DNA of 20,282 bases from a virus: positions 1-20,282 of the IMG/VR virus record IMGVR_UViG_3300042539_000073; one strand, written 5' to 3'. Every line of letters starts with the position of its first letter. Position 1 is the first letter of the stretch. The notes beneath the pieces were generated by a model. It saw only the letters and a list, made by a program, of their open reading frames with translations, was not told the origin of the DNA and ran no database searches. Both the position numbers and the translations under genes were made by a program. This document shows, piece by piece, positions 5,709 to 11,810 of the stretch.

Positions 5709-5921
5709 TCAACCTTCTTTTTTCAACAAAGAGAGAAGCTCATCCAAGGTTGAAACGCTGCCTACAATCTTCATTACCTCGTTGGTATCTACACACTGGC
5801 GAAGGTCGGCAAAGAATCTCTCGCGCTCGTCTTGGATGAACTGGATGATTGCTTTGAACTCGTCACAATCGGATAGAGCGTTAACGGCTTGCTGGATGGT
5901 TGGCTTAGGTAGCGGGGTCAT
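5709..5921 (-). CDS. Small conserved-type phage protein, function unknown
   Basis: A 70-residue, mostly helical acidic protein with AIIQFIQDERERFFADLRQC (about residues 24-43) followed by TNEVMKIVGSVSTLDELLSL. This pattern, a DER-(x)-FF-DLR helix followed by an EVMK..GS...LDEL helix, resembles short proteins I recall from other phage genomes with no assigned function. The start overlaps the preceding HNH-like gene as ATGA. It also has one of the few good Shine-Dalgarno sequences here, AAAGGA (5935-5930), 8 bases before the ATG. It is the last gene before a hairpin cluster. It may act in packaging or head assembly given its neighbours, but nothing in the sequence shows this. Confidence 0.65.
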   Translation of the reverse strand: MTPLPKPTIQQAVNALSDCDEFKAIIQFIQDERERFFADLRQCVDTNEVMKIVGSVSTLDELLSLLKKEG

Positions 5922-6172
5922 TTGAGTCGTCCTTTAGGCTTGTTTTTTGCTGTGCGAGGAAACCCGCGATTCTTGCTTACGGAGGTAGAGGCGAGGTTGC
6001 TAGCGCGGTTGTCTTTCGGGTTGTTGTTCTTGTGGTGAACATCCTTGCCGTCTCCGTTGGATGCGATACCCAGCTTCACAGCCTTGGCACGTCCAGCGTT
6101 ACGACCAGCCCTGCGAGCGATCTGCTTGGGCTTCCCGTGATATTCCTGATACTCTTTTTTGTAGTCTCTCAT
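5918..6172 (-). CDS. Small HNH-like nuclease-fold protein
   Basis: An 84-residue, very basic protein. Residues 1-40 are helical and Arg/Lys-rich (RRAGRNAGRAKAVKLG). They are followed by GDGKDVHHKNNNPKDN and RASNLASTSVSKNRG (about residues 40-70), which match the beta-beta-metal HNH motif: His46-His47, Asn55, Asn59-Leu60 and a final Asn68 where many enzymes have His. Such small HNH proteins are frequent among phage packaging and head genes and may nick DNA during packaging. The frame opens at 6205, but the ATG at 6172 overlaps the upstream TGA by one base (TGATG), in line with neighbouring junctions, and gives the N-terminus MRDYKKEYQEYH. The final Asn may reduce activity or represent an HNN variant; catalysis is not proven. 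Confidence 0.75.
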   Translation of the reverse strand: MRDYKKEYQEYHGKPKQIARRAGRNAGRAKAVKLGIASNGDGKDVHHKNNNPKDNRASNLASTSVSKNRGFPRTAKNKPKGRLK

Positions 6173-6396
6173 CACTTCATTGATTTGCTCCCCTTGCACT
6201 TCCATTTGCGGCGGGAAAGTCGGTTCGGTGAATTGGGGTCAGACTTCCAATCACCTTTGATCTTGGCGGAACGGGCGCAGTACGAATCCCCACGTGCCGT
6301 GCCTGGGGAAATGGTAGCCCCCTTTTGCCCGAACTTCACGGTTCTTTTGCGTCCCGTGGCGGGATTGGTGACTATTTTTGTAAATCTCTTTTCCAT
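6172..6396 (-). CDS. Small basic conserved phage protein
   Basis: A 74-residue, lysine- and arginine-rich protein. Visible elements are NPATGRKRTVKFGQKGATIS (about residues 11-30), PGTARGDSYCARSAKIKG and DPNSPNRLSRRKWKCKG near the end. The GDSYCARS and SPN.LSRrkWkC strings are familiar from short uncharacterised proteins in many phage genomes near the portal. The two cysteines (about residues 40 and 67) could be structural. The ATG at 6396 overlaps the upstream TAA by one base (TAATG), and the gene ends in a TGATG junction with the HNH-like gene. No function is known to me. Positive charge and its place between portal and HNH-like genes suggest DNA contact; that is inference. Confidence 0.7.
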   Translation of the reverse strand: MEKRFTKIVTNPATGRKRTVKFGQKGATISPGTARGDSYCARSAKIKGDWKSDPNSPNRLSRRKWKCKGSKSMK

Positions 6397-6581
6397 TATG
6401 GTTCAATCAGATATTCGCAGAAAAAAGCAAGTATGGCAGGGGGAATAATCAGCGAGTATTGTTCTGGACGAGGGGCGGTTCTGCGTAGGCAGGTCTCGCA
6501 ACCTTCACGCCAGCCGGAATCCGCGCCGTCCTCAACCCATTCGCCATCACATCGGGCTACGTCACTGTTGAGCCTGTTCAC
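6396..6581 (-). CDS. Small four-cysteine protein, GTG start
   Basis: A 61-residue protein that begins at a GTG overlapping the upstream stop as GTGA. It has four cysteines, Cys11, Cys28, Cys31 (CETC) and Cys55, with CLRRTAPRPEQYSLIIPPA in the middle and FFCEYLIEP at the C-terminus. The CxxC pair and spacing suggest a small zinc-binding fold. The ending CEyLIEP is a pattern I recall from other short phage proteins without assigned function. It sits in the run of five small coupled genes after portal. A longer product in another frame is not supported by the overlaps. Function unknown; a packaging or head accessory role is a guess from context. Confidence 0.65.
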   Translation of the reverse strand: MNRLNSDVARCDGEWVEDGADSGWREGCETCLRRTAPRPEQYSLIIPPAILAFFCEYLIEP

Positions 6582-6724
6582 TTTTTCTTAGCGGTTTTAG
6601 CTGAGTCGCGGAAGTCTTTCGCAGTAGGTGCTTTCTTGCTGCCAACCTTGTTCATCTTCTCTCCGCTTCCGGCTGCGATGCGTTTGCGTTTAGCTGCGAT
6701 GTTTGAATAGAGTCCTTGTTTCAT
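6578..6724 (-). CDS. Very small basic phage protein next to portal
   Basis: A 48-residue protein, easy to miss. It begins MKQGLYSNIAAKRKRIAAGS and continues GEKMNKVGSKKAPTAKDF, ending in AKTAKKK. The order GLYsNI-aKRkRI-aAGSGEkM-GSK.aPTakdF is one I recognise from a very short, widespread phage protein located beside portal or head genes, though no function is assigned to it that I know. It is rich in Lys and Arg and likely binds nucleic acid or an acidic partner. The ATG at 6724 lies five bases past the portal stop, after an A-rich leader without a clear Shine-Dalgarno sequence. Its TGA overlaps the next GTG start as GTGA. Conserved-looking sequence and tight junctions support that it is real. 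Confidence 0.75.
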   Translation of the reverse strand: MKQGLYSNIAAKRKRIAAGSGEKMNKVGSKKAPTAKDFRDSAKTAKKK

Positions 6725-6728
6725 ATTG

Positions 6729-8795
6729 TTATTGTTCCATTCCTTGAGTTGTTACCCCACCCATCTCGGCGGGTGCTGTTCCGATACGTCCAATCTCGGC
6801 GTTCTGAGCCTGTTGTAGCTGGAATTGATACTGCCCTGCATACTTCTGCAAGCGAGCAGCGAAAGCCTCGTCAGACTGCGCCCTAGCCGCAACATCGGGT
6901 TGTTGAACGTATGCCTGAACCATCTGCATTGCAATCTGTGCGCCGTTCGGTTGCGCGGGGACTTCAATCCCAGCGAATATCTTAGCAAGGTCATCAGTGA
7001 CGTTCTTCGCCACCTTCTGCTGCGACTCTTCAACTGGCTGCAATACATAGTCGGCAAAGATAGGATTGATGGAAGAAGCAGCAAACTCAAGCAGCTTGTT
7101 TACATCCATGATGCCGTTACGATCCAACTGAACCAACTGAACCATGTTCTTCAACTGAGTCTCGGCTGTATCTGGGTCACTAGACAAGGAATCAAACGAA
7201 ACCATAATGGAGAAATCCTCATCGGGACTACCCTTAGTCATCACTTGTGGGTTAGGATTCCCCGTTACTTGGAAGAAAACCTCATCTGGTCCCATTCGCT
7301 GATACAGCTTCCAAGCCATCGTAAGAACGTCCTTAACATGGTCTAGGAACTTGCCTATGTAGTATTGCTGCCGCGCCGCCGAAAGGGGATTTTCAAGATC
7401 AAGACCAATAGCACGATCAGCTTGACTACGCATCGAAAGCTCACTTTCAACAGAGCCATTATCTTGCGGAGGAATCGGACCGAAAGCAATTTCACCCAAA
7501 CGCCGATACGGGACTCTGCGACCTGGACCCCAATCAGAAGGAGGACGTCCAGCAGGATGCATAAGAGGAGGTAGAGTTGCGAGAGACGCACGATCAATGC
7601 GGCTGTCACGTTCGGTCTTAATTTGCATCTGAGGACCACGGAGAATATCTGAAAAAGTTTGAACCTCATACATTCGTTTCTGGTCGTTGGCTAGGCGGGT
7701 GACTACGAAAGGGTAATCGTCGTATCCGTTAAGTAGCTCATGCTTGGCAAAGCCTTCTGTCTGGGGATGGAACACGGTGCAGTAAATACCCTCGGAACCG
7801 TCCTCTTCGTCAATCAAACGCTGATACGCATAGACAACCATCACAAGGTCATTGTCGTCTGTGATTGGAAGGCGTGTTTGGGTCTTAACCTTCTCGCCAT
7901 CGAGATACATAGAGTCTTTCCCGCGAAGGGTTTCAATGGCATTGTCCACCCATTCACGATCCCAGCCCTCGTTCGTTACCTTTTTCTCAAGCTCTTGAGC
8001 TGTGAGGAAGGTGCGCCAGAACATATACGGAGCGCGTTGCGGATCGGAAATGTAAGACGGGAACATCACTTCACCATCGGGAGCGCAAGCATAGACAACC
8101 GGACAGTCAACCGTTTGACGAGGAAGTGGGATTTCCGCCGCGCCCATCTTGCGAAGGTCTTTGATTGCTTTCTTCGCTCTTTTAGTGGAAAGGTCAGGGA
8201 AGGATTGCTGAATCAAATCAAGCAGCACCTCATCATCTTGTCCACTAAGTATCAACTCAACAAGGTCAGGGGATGCTTCTTGAATCTGCTCTAGGCTGAT
8301 GCTCTGGAGGTAAGAACGCTTCTCACGATTCCAACCAACGTAGGAAACCATAATCCCCTTCTCCATCAGGTAGTTCCCACCAAGCTCCATCTGACGTTTG
8401 AAGTCGGGAATGTAGGTGGAACGCATCCATTTCAGGAAGCCAGAAACAACCGCCGCCTTGGGCATTGCCGCCATCGAAGTTGGAAACGCTTTAATGTGGG
8501 AACGCTGGAGAGCCTGGTCAAACAGCGCAACATACATATCAATGCGCTCGCCAACCACGTTCACCTCTTGGTCAGAAGCACCTTGCCACGGGAAAGCGTT
8601 CGCCCCGTTTTTGCGTAGGTCGTCTGACTTCCCATCCCAGATATTCCGTCGATCATTGTAAGACCGCAAACAGGACTCAAAGTAGTAATCCAGATCAATC
8701 AAACAGGTGTCGTAAGCATTAGCCAACGCCATAATATCTGGCTCCTTGTCCACGTAAACAAGGGACTCATCTTCTATTTCTTGCAATGGATTCAT
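6729..8795 (-). CDS. Portal protein (head-to-tail connector)
   Basis: A 688-residue protein, in the size range of large podovirus portals such as P22 gp1 (about 725 residues). The N-terminal region has YNDRRNIWDGKSDDLRKNG followed by AFPWQGASDQEV (about residues 45-78), the FPW.GASD element typical of this portal class. The middle carries an ERDSRIDRASLATLPPLMHP segment and a long helix with YYIGKFLDHVKDVLTMAWKL, corresponding to the stem and crown. The C-terminus is Gln/Ala-rich and helical, as in the barrel of P22-type portals. Twelve copies would form the ring through which TerL pumps DNA. The start overlaps the upstream AT-hook gene as ATGA, and terminase lies just before that, the classic packaging order. 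Confidence is high. Confidence 0.88.
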   Translation of the reverse strand: MNPLQEIEDESLVYVDKEPDIMALANAYDTCLIDLDYYFESCLRSYNDRRNIWDGKSDDLRKNGANAFPWQGASDQEVNVVGERIDMYVALFDQALQRSHIKAFPTSMAAMPKAAVVSGFLKWMRSTYIPDFKRQMELGGNYLMEKGIMVSYVGWNREKRSYLQSISLEQIQEASPDLVELILSGQDDEVLLDLIQQSFPDLSTKRAKKAIKDLRKMGAAEIPLPRQTVDCPVVYACAPDGEVMFPSYISDPQRAPYMFWRTFLTAQELEKKVTNEGWDREWVDNAIETLRGKDSMYLDGEKVKTQTRLPITDDNDLVMVVYAYQRLIDEEDGSEGIYCTVFHPQTEGFAKHELLNGYDDYPFVVTRLANDQKRMYEVQTFSDILRGPQMQIKTERDSRIDRASLATLPPLMHPAGRPPSDWGPGRRVPYRRLGEIAFGPIPPQDNGSVESELSMRSQADRAIGLDLENPLSAARQQYYIGKFLDHVKDVLTMAWKLYQRMGPDEVFFQVTGNPNPQVMTKGSPDEDFSIMVSFDSLSSDPDTAETQLKNMVQLVQLDRNGIMDVNKLLEFAASSINPIFADYVLQPVEESQQKVAKNVTDDLAKIFAGIEVPAQPNGAQIAMQMVQAYVQQPDVAARAQSDEAFAARLQKYAGQYQFQLQQAQNAEIGRIGTAPAEMGGVTTQGMEQ

Positions 8796-9049
8796 GGTAT
8801 GTATTGGTAGTAGTCCCCAAGGTCGGAATCGACAAGGATAACACTAACTTCCTTCCCAATCAAGCGTTTTGACATTTGAGCGGGAACTTTGACGTTTACT
8901 CCAAAACCGTCGATCCTGCCGCGCATCCATGTCGGGTTGTTGCAAGCTCCTAAAATCACCGCTTTTAAGGGCGTTTCCGGCAATTCTACAACAGGCTCCA
9001 CAACCTTTGCGGGTCGTCCTCTTTTCTTCGGTTCTTTCTTCGCGCTCAT
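8792..9049 (-). CDS. Small protein with AT-hook, between TerL and portal
   Basis: An 85-residue protein. It begins MSAKKEPKKRGRPAK, where the RGRP core (residues 10-13) is an AT-hook that binds the minor groove of AT-rich DNA. The rest (about residues 27-84) is a compact beta-rich domain with LKAVILGACNNPTWMRGRID and KRLIGKEVSVILVD. The frame is open further upstream to 9100 inside the TerL gene. I chose the ATG at 9049 because a strong Shine-Dalgarno stretch precedes it and the N-terminus then looks natural. Its stop overlaps the portal start as ATGA. Position between motor and portal suggests a DNA-binding packaging accessory; the sequence itself shows only the AT-hook. I do not know a family name. 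Confidence 0.65.
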   Translation of the reverse strand: MSAKKEPKKRGRPAKVVEPVVELPETPLKAVILGACNNPTWMRGRIDGFGVNVKVPAQMSKRLIGKEVSVILVDSDLGDYYQYIP

Positions 9050-9050
9050 G

Positions 9051-10652
9051 TTAATAGCCTCCACCTCCCTGAGTTGTAACCAAACTGACGGAATTGTCAA
9101 CGTGATCTATTCCAGAAATTGCTGCGTAACGCAAAACGTCAATAACGTCCTTCCATGCCTCTTTTAATCCGCCGTCTCCGGTGTATTCTGACAACCCTTG
9201 GATGATGTTCTCGCAGTCGGAACTAATGTAGAAATGCGGGCGGTTGACAGAATCCAACGGCTTAGAAGTATCCCATGCCATTTTTCCGATCAATGCTTGC
9301 AGTCCGTCGTCAATATCCAATCCAGGAGCAGGGATGCAAACCATCCCAGATTCGTTCAAATCCTCAATAATGGAGGACGAACCGTCTTGAACCTGATACT
9401 TCGCGGCTCCTAGTCTAGGGTCGATTATTCGTTCAAAAATCTCTTCATCTTCCTCTACGTTCTCAATAAGCTCAATGTAGTCACGGATACCGTAGCCTTG
9501 CCCTTTTGCGCCCTCTCCAGGCATCCACTTGCCGTTCCGCCATTCCGCCCAGTCGCCTACGTCAACTCCAGGCCATTCGCGGTAAACCCAAAATGTTCCC
9601 GTTTCGTCCACGGCAATCCAGCACATGAACCAGTTCTTTGATCCAGCGGGGTCGATGATATGATACCTTGTGATGTTGGTCTTCGGTATCTTGTCCGGCT
9701 CCACCACGTTAACCACCTTGTTGAACTTGGGAAACTTGGTGGCGGCTGCTTTAGTTGGTATGCCGTAAGCCCTAATTAAGATTTCCTCTCTCGGTTTACC
9801 GATCAATGTTTGCTTTATTCGGTCGTAACCACCAAAAGGGTTATCTTGAGAGTGGAAATAATGGACAGTTCCCTTGATGTTTTTACACTCAAGAATTGTC
9901 GGCACGATCTCATTATCCAGAAGTTCAGCCTCTCGACTCTCAATAATCTTAGCTCCGTCAAGATACTGCTTTATCAATTCAGTGTATCCAAAAATAGGAG
10001 TGAACGTAAGCATCATCTTACTGTTTCTGGTCGCTAATCGGAATCTTAACGTGTCGATTATCTCTGGACCACCAAGCATCTCATCACACCATGCGCCAAT
10101 GTTTAGCCAAGTTGCTTCTTTTGATCCAAGCTCTGCGCCCTCAAGAATCGTTTGATTGTTTGCAAACGCTGCGTAGGTCTTAAAAGAAATACGGGAGCCA
10201 TTTGGAAGAATCAATGAGTTGTCAGTCCAGCCATTTTTCCTTGAGTAAGACAGATAGGTGTTCTGGCTTGTCTGCTTGCTCTTAAATTCGGCTGGCATCC
10301 AGTCATACACGGCAGCTTGTTGTTGACGAATAGAAACCTCGGCGTTTTGAGCGAAACAAAAAATGTCAGAATTGGGGTTTTCAATAGCCGCTTTAACCAC
10401 AAAGTAAGCACCGACCTGCGTTTTCGACGACCGATTTCCTCCGCTGATTAAGACTTCGTTTCTGGTTGATAAGTATTCTTCAACCTTCCTCCAGTTTTCA
10501 AACTTCCATCCATATCTAAACGGGTCTCTTGCCGCATTACGAATAGCCTCCTCACGAATTTGATGAAACTCCATCAATTCCTCAGCACTCATCTGAGTGA
10601 TTTCTTCATCCGTAGGAACGGGAAGAACTGGATGATCCGTCCACTTTAGCAT
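9051..10652 (-). CDS. terL: Terminase large subunit (packaging ATPase and nuclease)
   Basis: A 533-residue protein with both terminase domains. The ATPase domain has a Walker A-like GGNRSSKT (residues 71-78), an aspartate-glutamate Walker B at the end of TWLNIGAWCDE (181-191) and a coupling motif MLTFTP (214-219). The RNase H-like nuclease domain has Asp334 in HIIDPAG, Asp411 in IIDPRLG and an aspartate pair in KDVIDVLRYA (502-505) as likely metal ligands. It would pump DNA through the portal and cut the concatemer. The Walker A has Ser-Ser-Lys instead of Ser-Gly-Lys, which is a known kind of variation in terminases. The ATG overlaps the end of the HNH gene by seven bases (ATGCTAA). Length and motifs fit an intact enzyme. 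Confidence 0.93.
   Translation of the reverse strand: MLKWTDHPVLPVPTDEEITQMSAEELMEFHQIREEAIRNAARDPFRYGWKFENWRKVEEYLSTRNEVLISGGNRSSKTQVGAYFVVKAAIENPNSDIFCFAQNAEVSIRQQQAAVYDWMPAEFKSKQTSQNTYLSYSRKNGWTDNSLILPNGSRISFKTYAAFANNQTILEGAELGSKEATWLNIGAWCDEMLGGPEIIDTLRFRLATRNSKMMLTFTPIFGYTELIKQYLDGAKIIESREAELLDNEIVPTILECKNIKGTVHYFHSQDNPFGGYDRIKQTLIGKPREEILIRAYGIPTKAAATKFPKFNKVVNVVEPDKIPKTNITRYHIIDPAGSKNWFMCWIAVDETGTFWVYREWPGVDVGDWAEWRNGKWMPGEGAKGQGYGIRDYIELIENVEEDEEIFERIIDPRLGAAKYQVQDGSSSIIEDLNESGMVCIPAPGLDIDDGLQALIGKMAWDTSKPLDSVNRPHFYISSDCENIIQGLSEYTGDGGLKEAWKDVIDVLRYAAISGIDHVDNSVSLVTTQGGGGY
9058..9070 (-). promoter_or_regulatory. Strong Shine-Dalgarno deciding the 9049 start
   Basis: On the minus strand AGGGAGGTGGAGG (9070-9058) lies 8 bases before the ATG at 9049. 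It overlaps the last codons of TerL (the Gly-rich tail). It is the best ribosome binding site in the window and argues against the earlier start at 9100. Confidence 0.65.
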
Positions 10653-11164
10653 TTTGCAAACTCTCCCCTGATTTCTTGCGCTTTAAGCATGTAAGCGTTT
10701 GCCGCTGCTTCTCTTGTTTTGAATCTTCCGATGTTAACGCTCTTTCTGTTTACCATCATCTGCGCCCTCCATCTATTTGTTGTCTTGCAGAAAACCACTC
10801 CCTTCATTCCAGAGGTGTTGTTTTTATTGCAACCACGGTTGAACATATTTTCTGAACGGCTTGCGACTCTTAGATTTACAATTCTATTGTCTGACTTGTC
10901 TTCGTTTATGTGGTCAATATCTCCAATAGGCCATGAGCCATTGCAAAACGCCCAAGCTAATCGGTGCGCGTAATACTGCTTGCCAGAAATCCATATTGAA
11001 ACATATCCACGCCAATTTGCGTTTCCTGCAACATCACCAGCATTGCTAGTTTTTGTTTTTACCTTCCAGACAAAAATGCCCGTTTCTGAATTGTAATCCA
11101 AATAATCGGATATGTTCTTGACATCAATCAATTCTTCTGACTTATTTTTCTCAGCACTTTTCAT
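10646..11164 (-). CDS. HNH homing-type endonuclease with AP2-like DNA-binding domain
   Basis: A 172-residue protein. The HNH nuclease lies at about residues 60-105: YYAHRLAWAF, then DIDHIN (His85), Asn93 and NLRV around Asn97. An AP2/ERF-like DNA-binding domain follows at about residues 113-170 (NTSGMKGVVF, RWRAQMMV, IGRFKTREAAANAYMLKA). HNH plus AP2 is the standard layout of free-standing phage homing endonucleases, which cut related phages lacking the gene and so spread. It stands between the two terminase subunits. Its stop overlaps the TerL start by seven bases, so it is built into the operon and may be translationally coupled to TerL. A 64-base gap with a hairpin precedes it, and no Shine-Dalgarno sequence is seen before the ATG. 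Key residues look intact. Confidence 0.88.
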   Translation of the reverse strand: MKSAEKNKSEELIDVKNISDYLDYNSETGIFVWKVKTKTSNAGDVAGNANWRGYVSIWISGKQYYAHRLAWAFCNGSWPIGDIDHINEDKSDNRIVNLRVASRSENMFNRGCNKNNTSGMKGVVFCKTTNRWRAQMMVNRKSVNIGRFKTREAAANAYMLKAQEIRGEFAKC

Positions 11165-11185
11165 AGTAGTTTATGTTTTGTGTTA

Positions 11186-11227
11186 AAGCGTCTTCTGGAT
11201 CGCACATCCGGTTGACGCTTGTTTTTT
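11186..11227 (+). terminator. Hairpin with T tract antisense to the TerS-HNH gap
   Basis: AAGCGTC (11186-11192) pairs with GACGCTT (11214-11220). Inside, after a TT/TT internal loop, CTGGAT (11195-11200) pairs with ATCCGG (11206-11211) around the loop CGCAC. On the plus strand GTTTTTTAT follows, as in an intrinsic terminator, and the inner stem has a G-U pair that becomes a C-A mismatch on the minus strand. A plus transcript here would be antisense to the HNH gene. On the minus strand the hairpin may be a processing site or the remnant of the HNH insertion boundary. Confidence 0.45.
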
Positions 11228-11228
11228 A

Positions 11229-11810
11229 TCAAAGATCATTGGGTTCGTCAATGATTTCAGCATCAATCGCGCTTTCTCTGATTTTATTTGCAATCCTAGT
11301 TCGCGCTTCTGAAATCATTTTTGCAGCGTCATCAATGCTCGCCCCCTTGCGATGCTCCACAACGGTAGTCGCCATGCCGGTAAGTTGTGCCGCTTTATCT
11401 GTCAAAATGCCAACCGTGATTGCCAGCTTCTCAGGGGAAATCTTGGCAAGGCTGTCGGGGTCGTCAAATAGCTGTGTAGCGCGTTCAAACAACAAATCGG
11501 TGTATTCCTGCGCGGCGATGGCGTAACGCATGGAGAACTCCTTACGCTTCGTCTCTAGGGTATCGTTGTGCCGCCACTCCAGCCCACGGATTACGTCCCG
11601 CCCCATTCCCGTTTTCTTGGAAATCTCGCTTATCCTTGCGCCCTGAGATAAAAGGAACAACGCCAACGCTGCCTTGTGGGGAGCGTAATGCTCGACGTTA
11701 TTGCGGGAAAGAGACTTGGCACGTTCGCGCACCTCAAGGAACCACTCGCTCTTGTCAGGGCGGTCGTCGTAGTAGTTCTCTTTGAACTTCTCTAGTTTTT
11801 CGTCACTCAT
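11229..11810 (-). CDS. terS: Terminase small subunit (DNA recognition)
   Basis: A 193-residue protein. A helix-turn-helix lies at about residues 46-82 (ALALFLLSQGARISEISKKT then GMGRDVIRGLEW), suited to recognising the packaging site. It is followed by a helical oligomerisation region (ALETKR-like helices, EYTDLLFERATQLF, LAITVGILTDKAAQL; about residues 85-145) and an acidic C-terminus (DAEIIDEPND) that may contact TerL. This helix-turn-helix plus helical core order is that of many TerS proteins, and TerL lies downstream with only the HNH gene between. The start overlaps the end of the large upstream gene by eight bases (ATGAGTGA), with AAGG nine bases before it. No direct family hallmark is seen beyond this architecture, so the call rests on motif plus context. 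Confidence 0.75.
   Translation of the reverse strand: MSDEKLEKFKENYYDDRPDKSEWFLEVRERAKSLSRNNVEHYAPHKAALALFLLSQGARISEISKKTGMGRDVIRGLEWRHNDTLETKRKEFSMRYAIAAQEYTDLLFERATQLFDDPDSLAKISPEKLAITVGILTDKAAQLTGMATTVVEHRKGASIDDAAKMISEARTRIANKIRESAIDAEIIDEPNDL

Noticed and set aside
5682-5711. Minus-strand promoter TTGACA-17-TTTATT at the end of the small-gene cluster
   Set aside because: It overlaps the stop codon and runs into the hairpin cluster at once; no minus-strand gene follows for over 1.3 kb.
6825-7346. Plus-strand frame opposite the portal gene
   Set aside because: It is a shadow of the portal reading frame with no ribosome binding site and no recognisable protein features.
8792-9100. Longer start at 9100 for the AT-hook protein
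   Set aside because: The extra 17 residues lie wholly in TerL coding sequence; the strong Shine-Dalgarno points to 9049.
10646-11164. HNH gene as part of an intron or intein in terminase
   Set aside because: TerS and TerL are each complete and uninterrupted; the HNH gene is free-standing between them.
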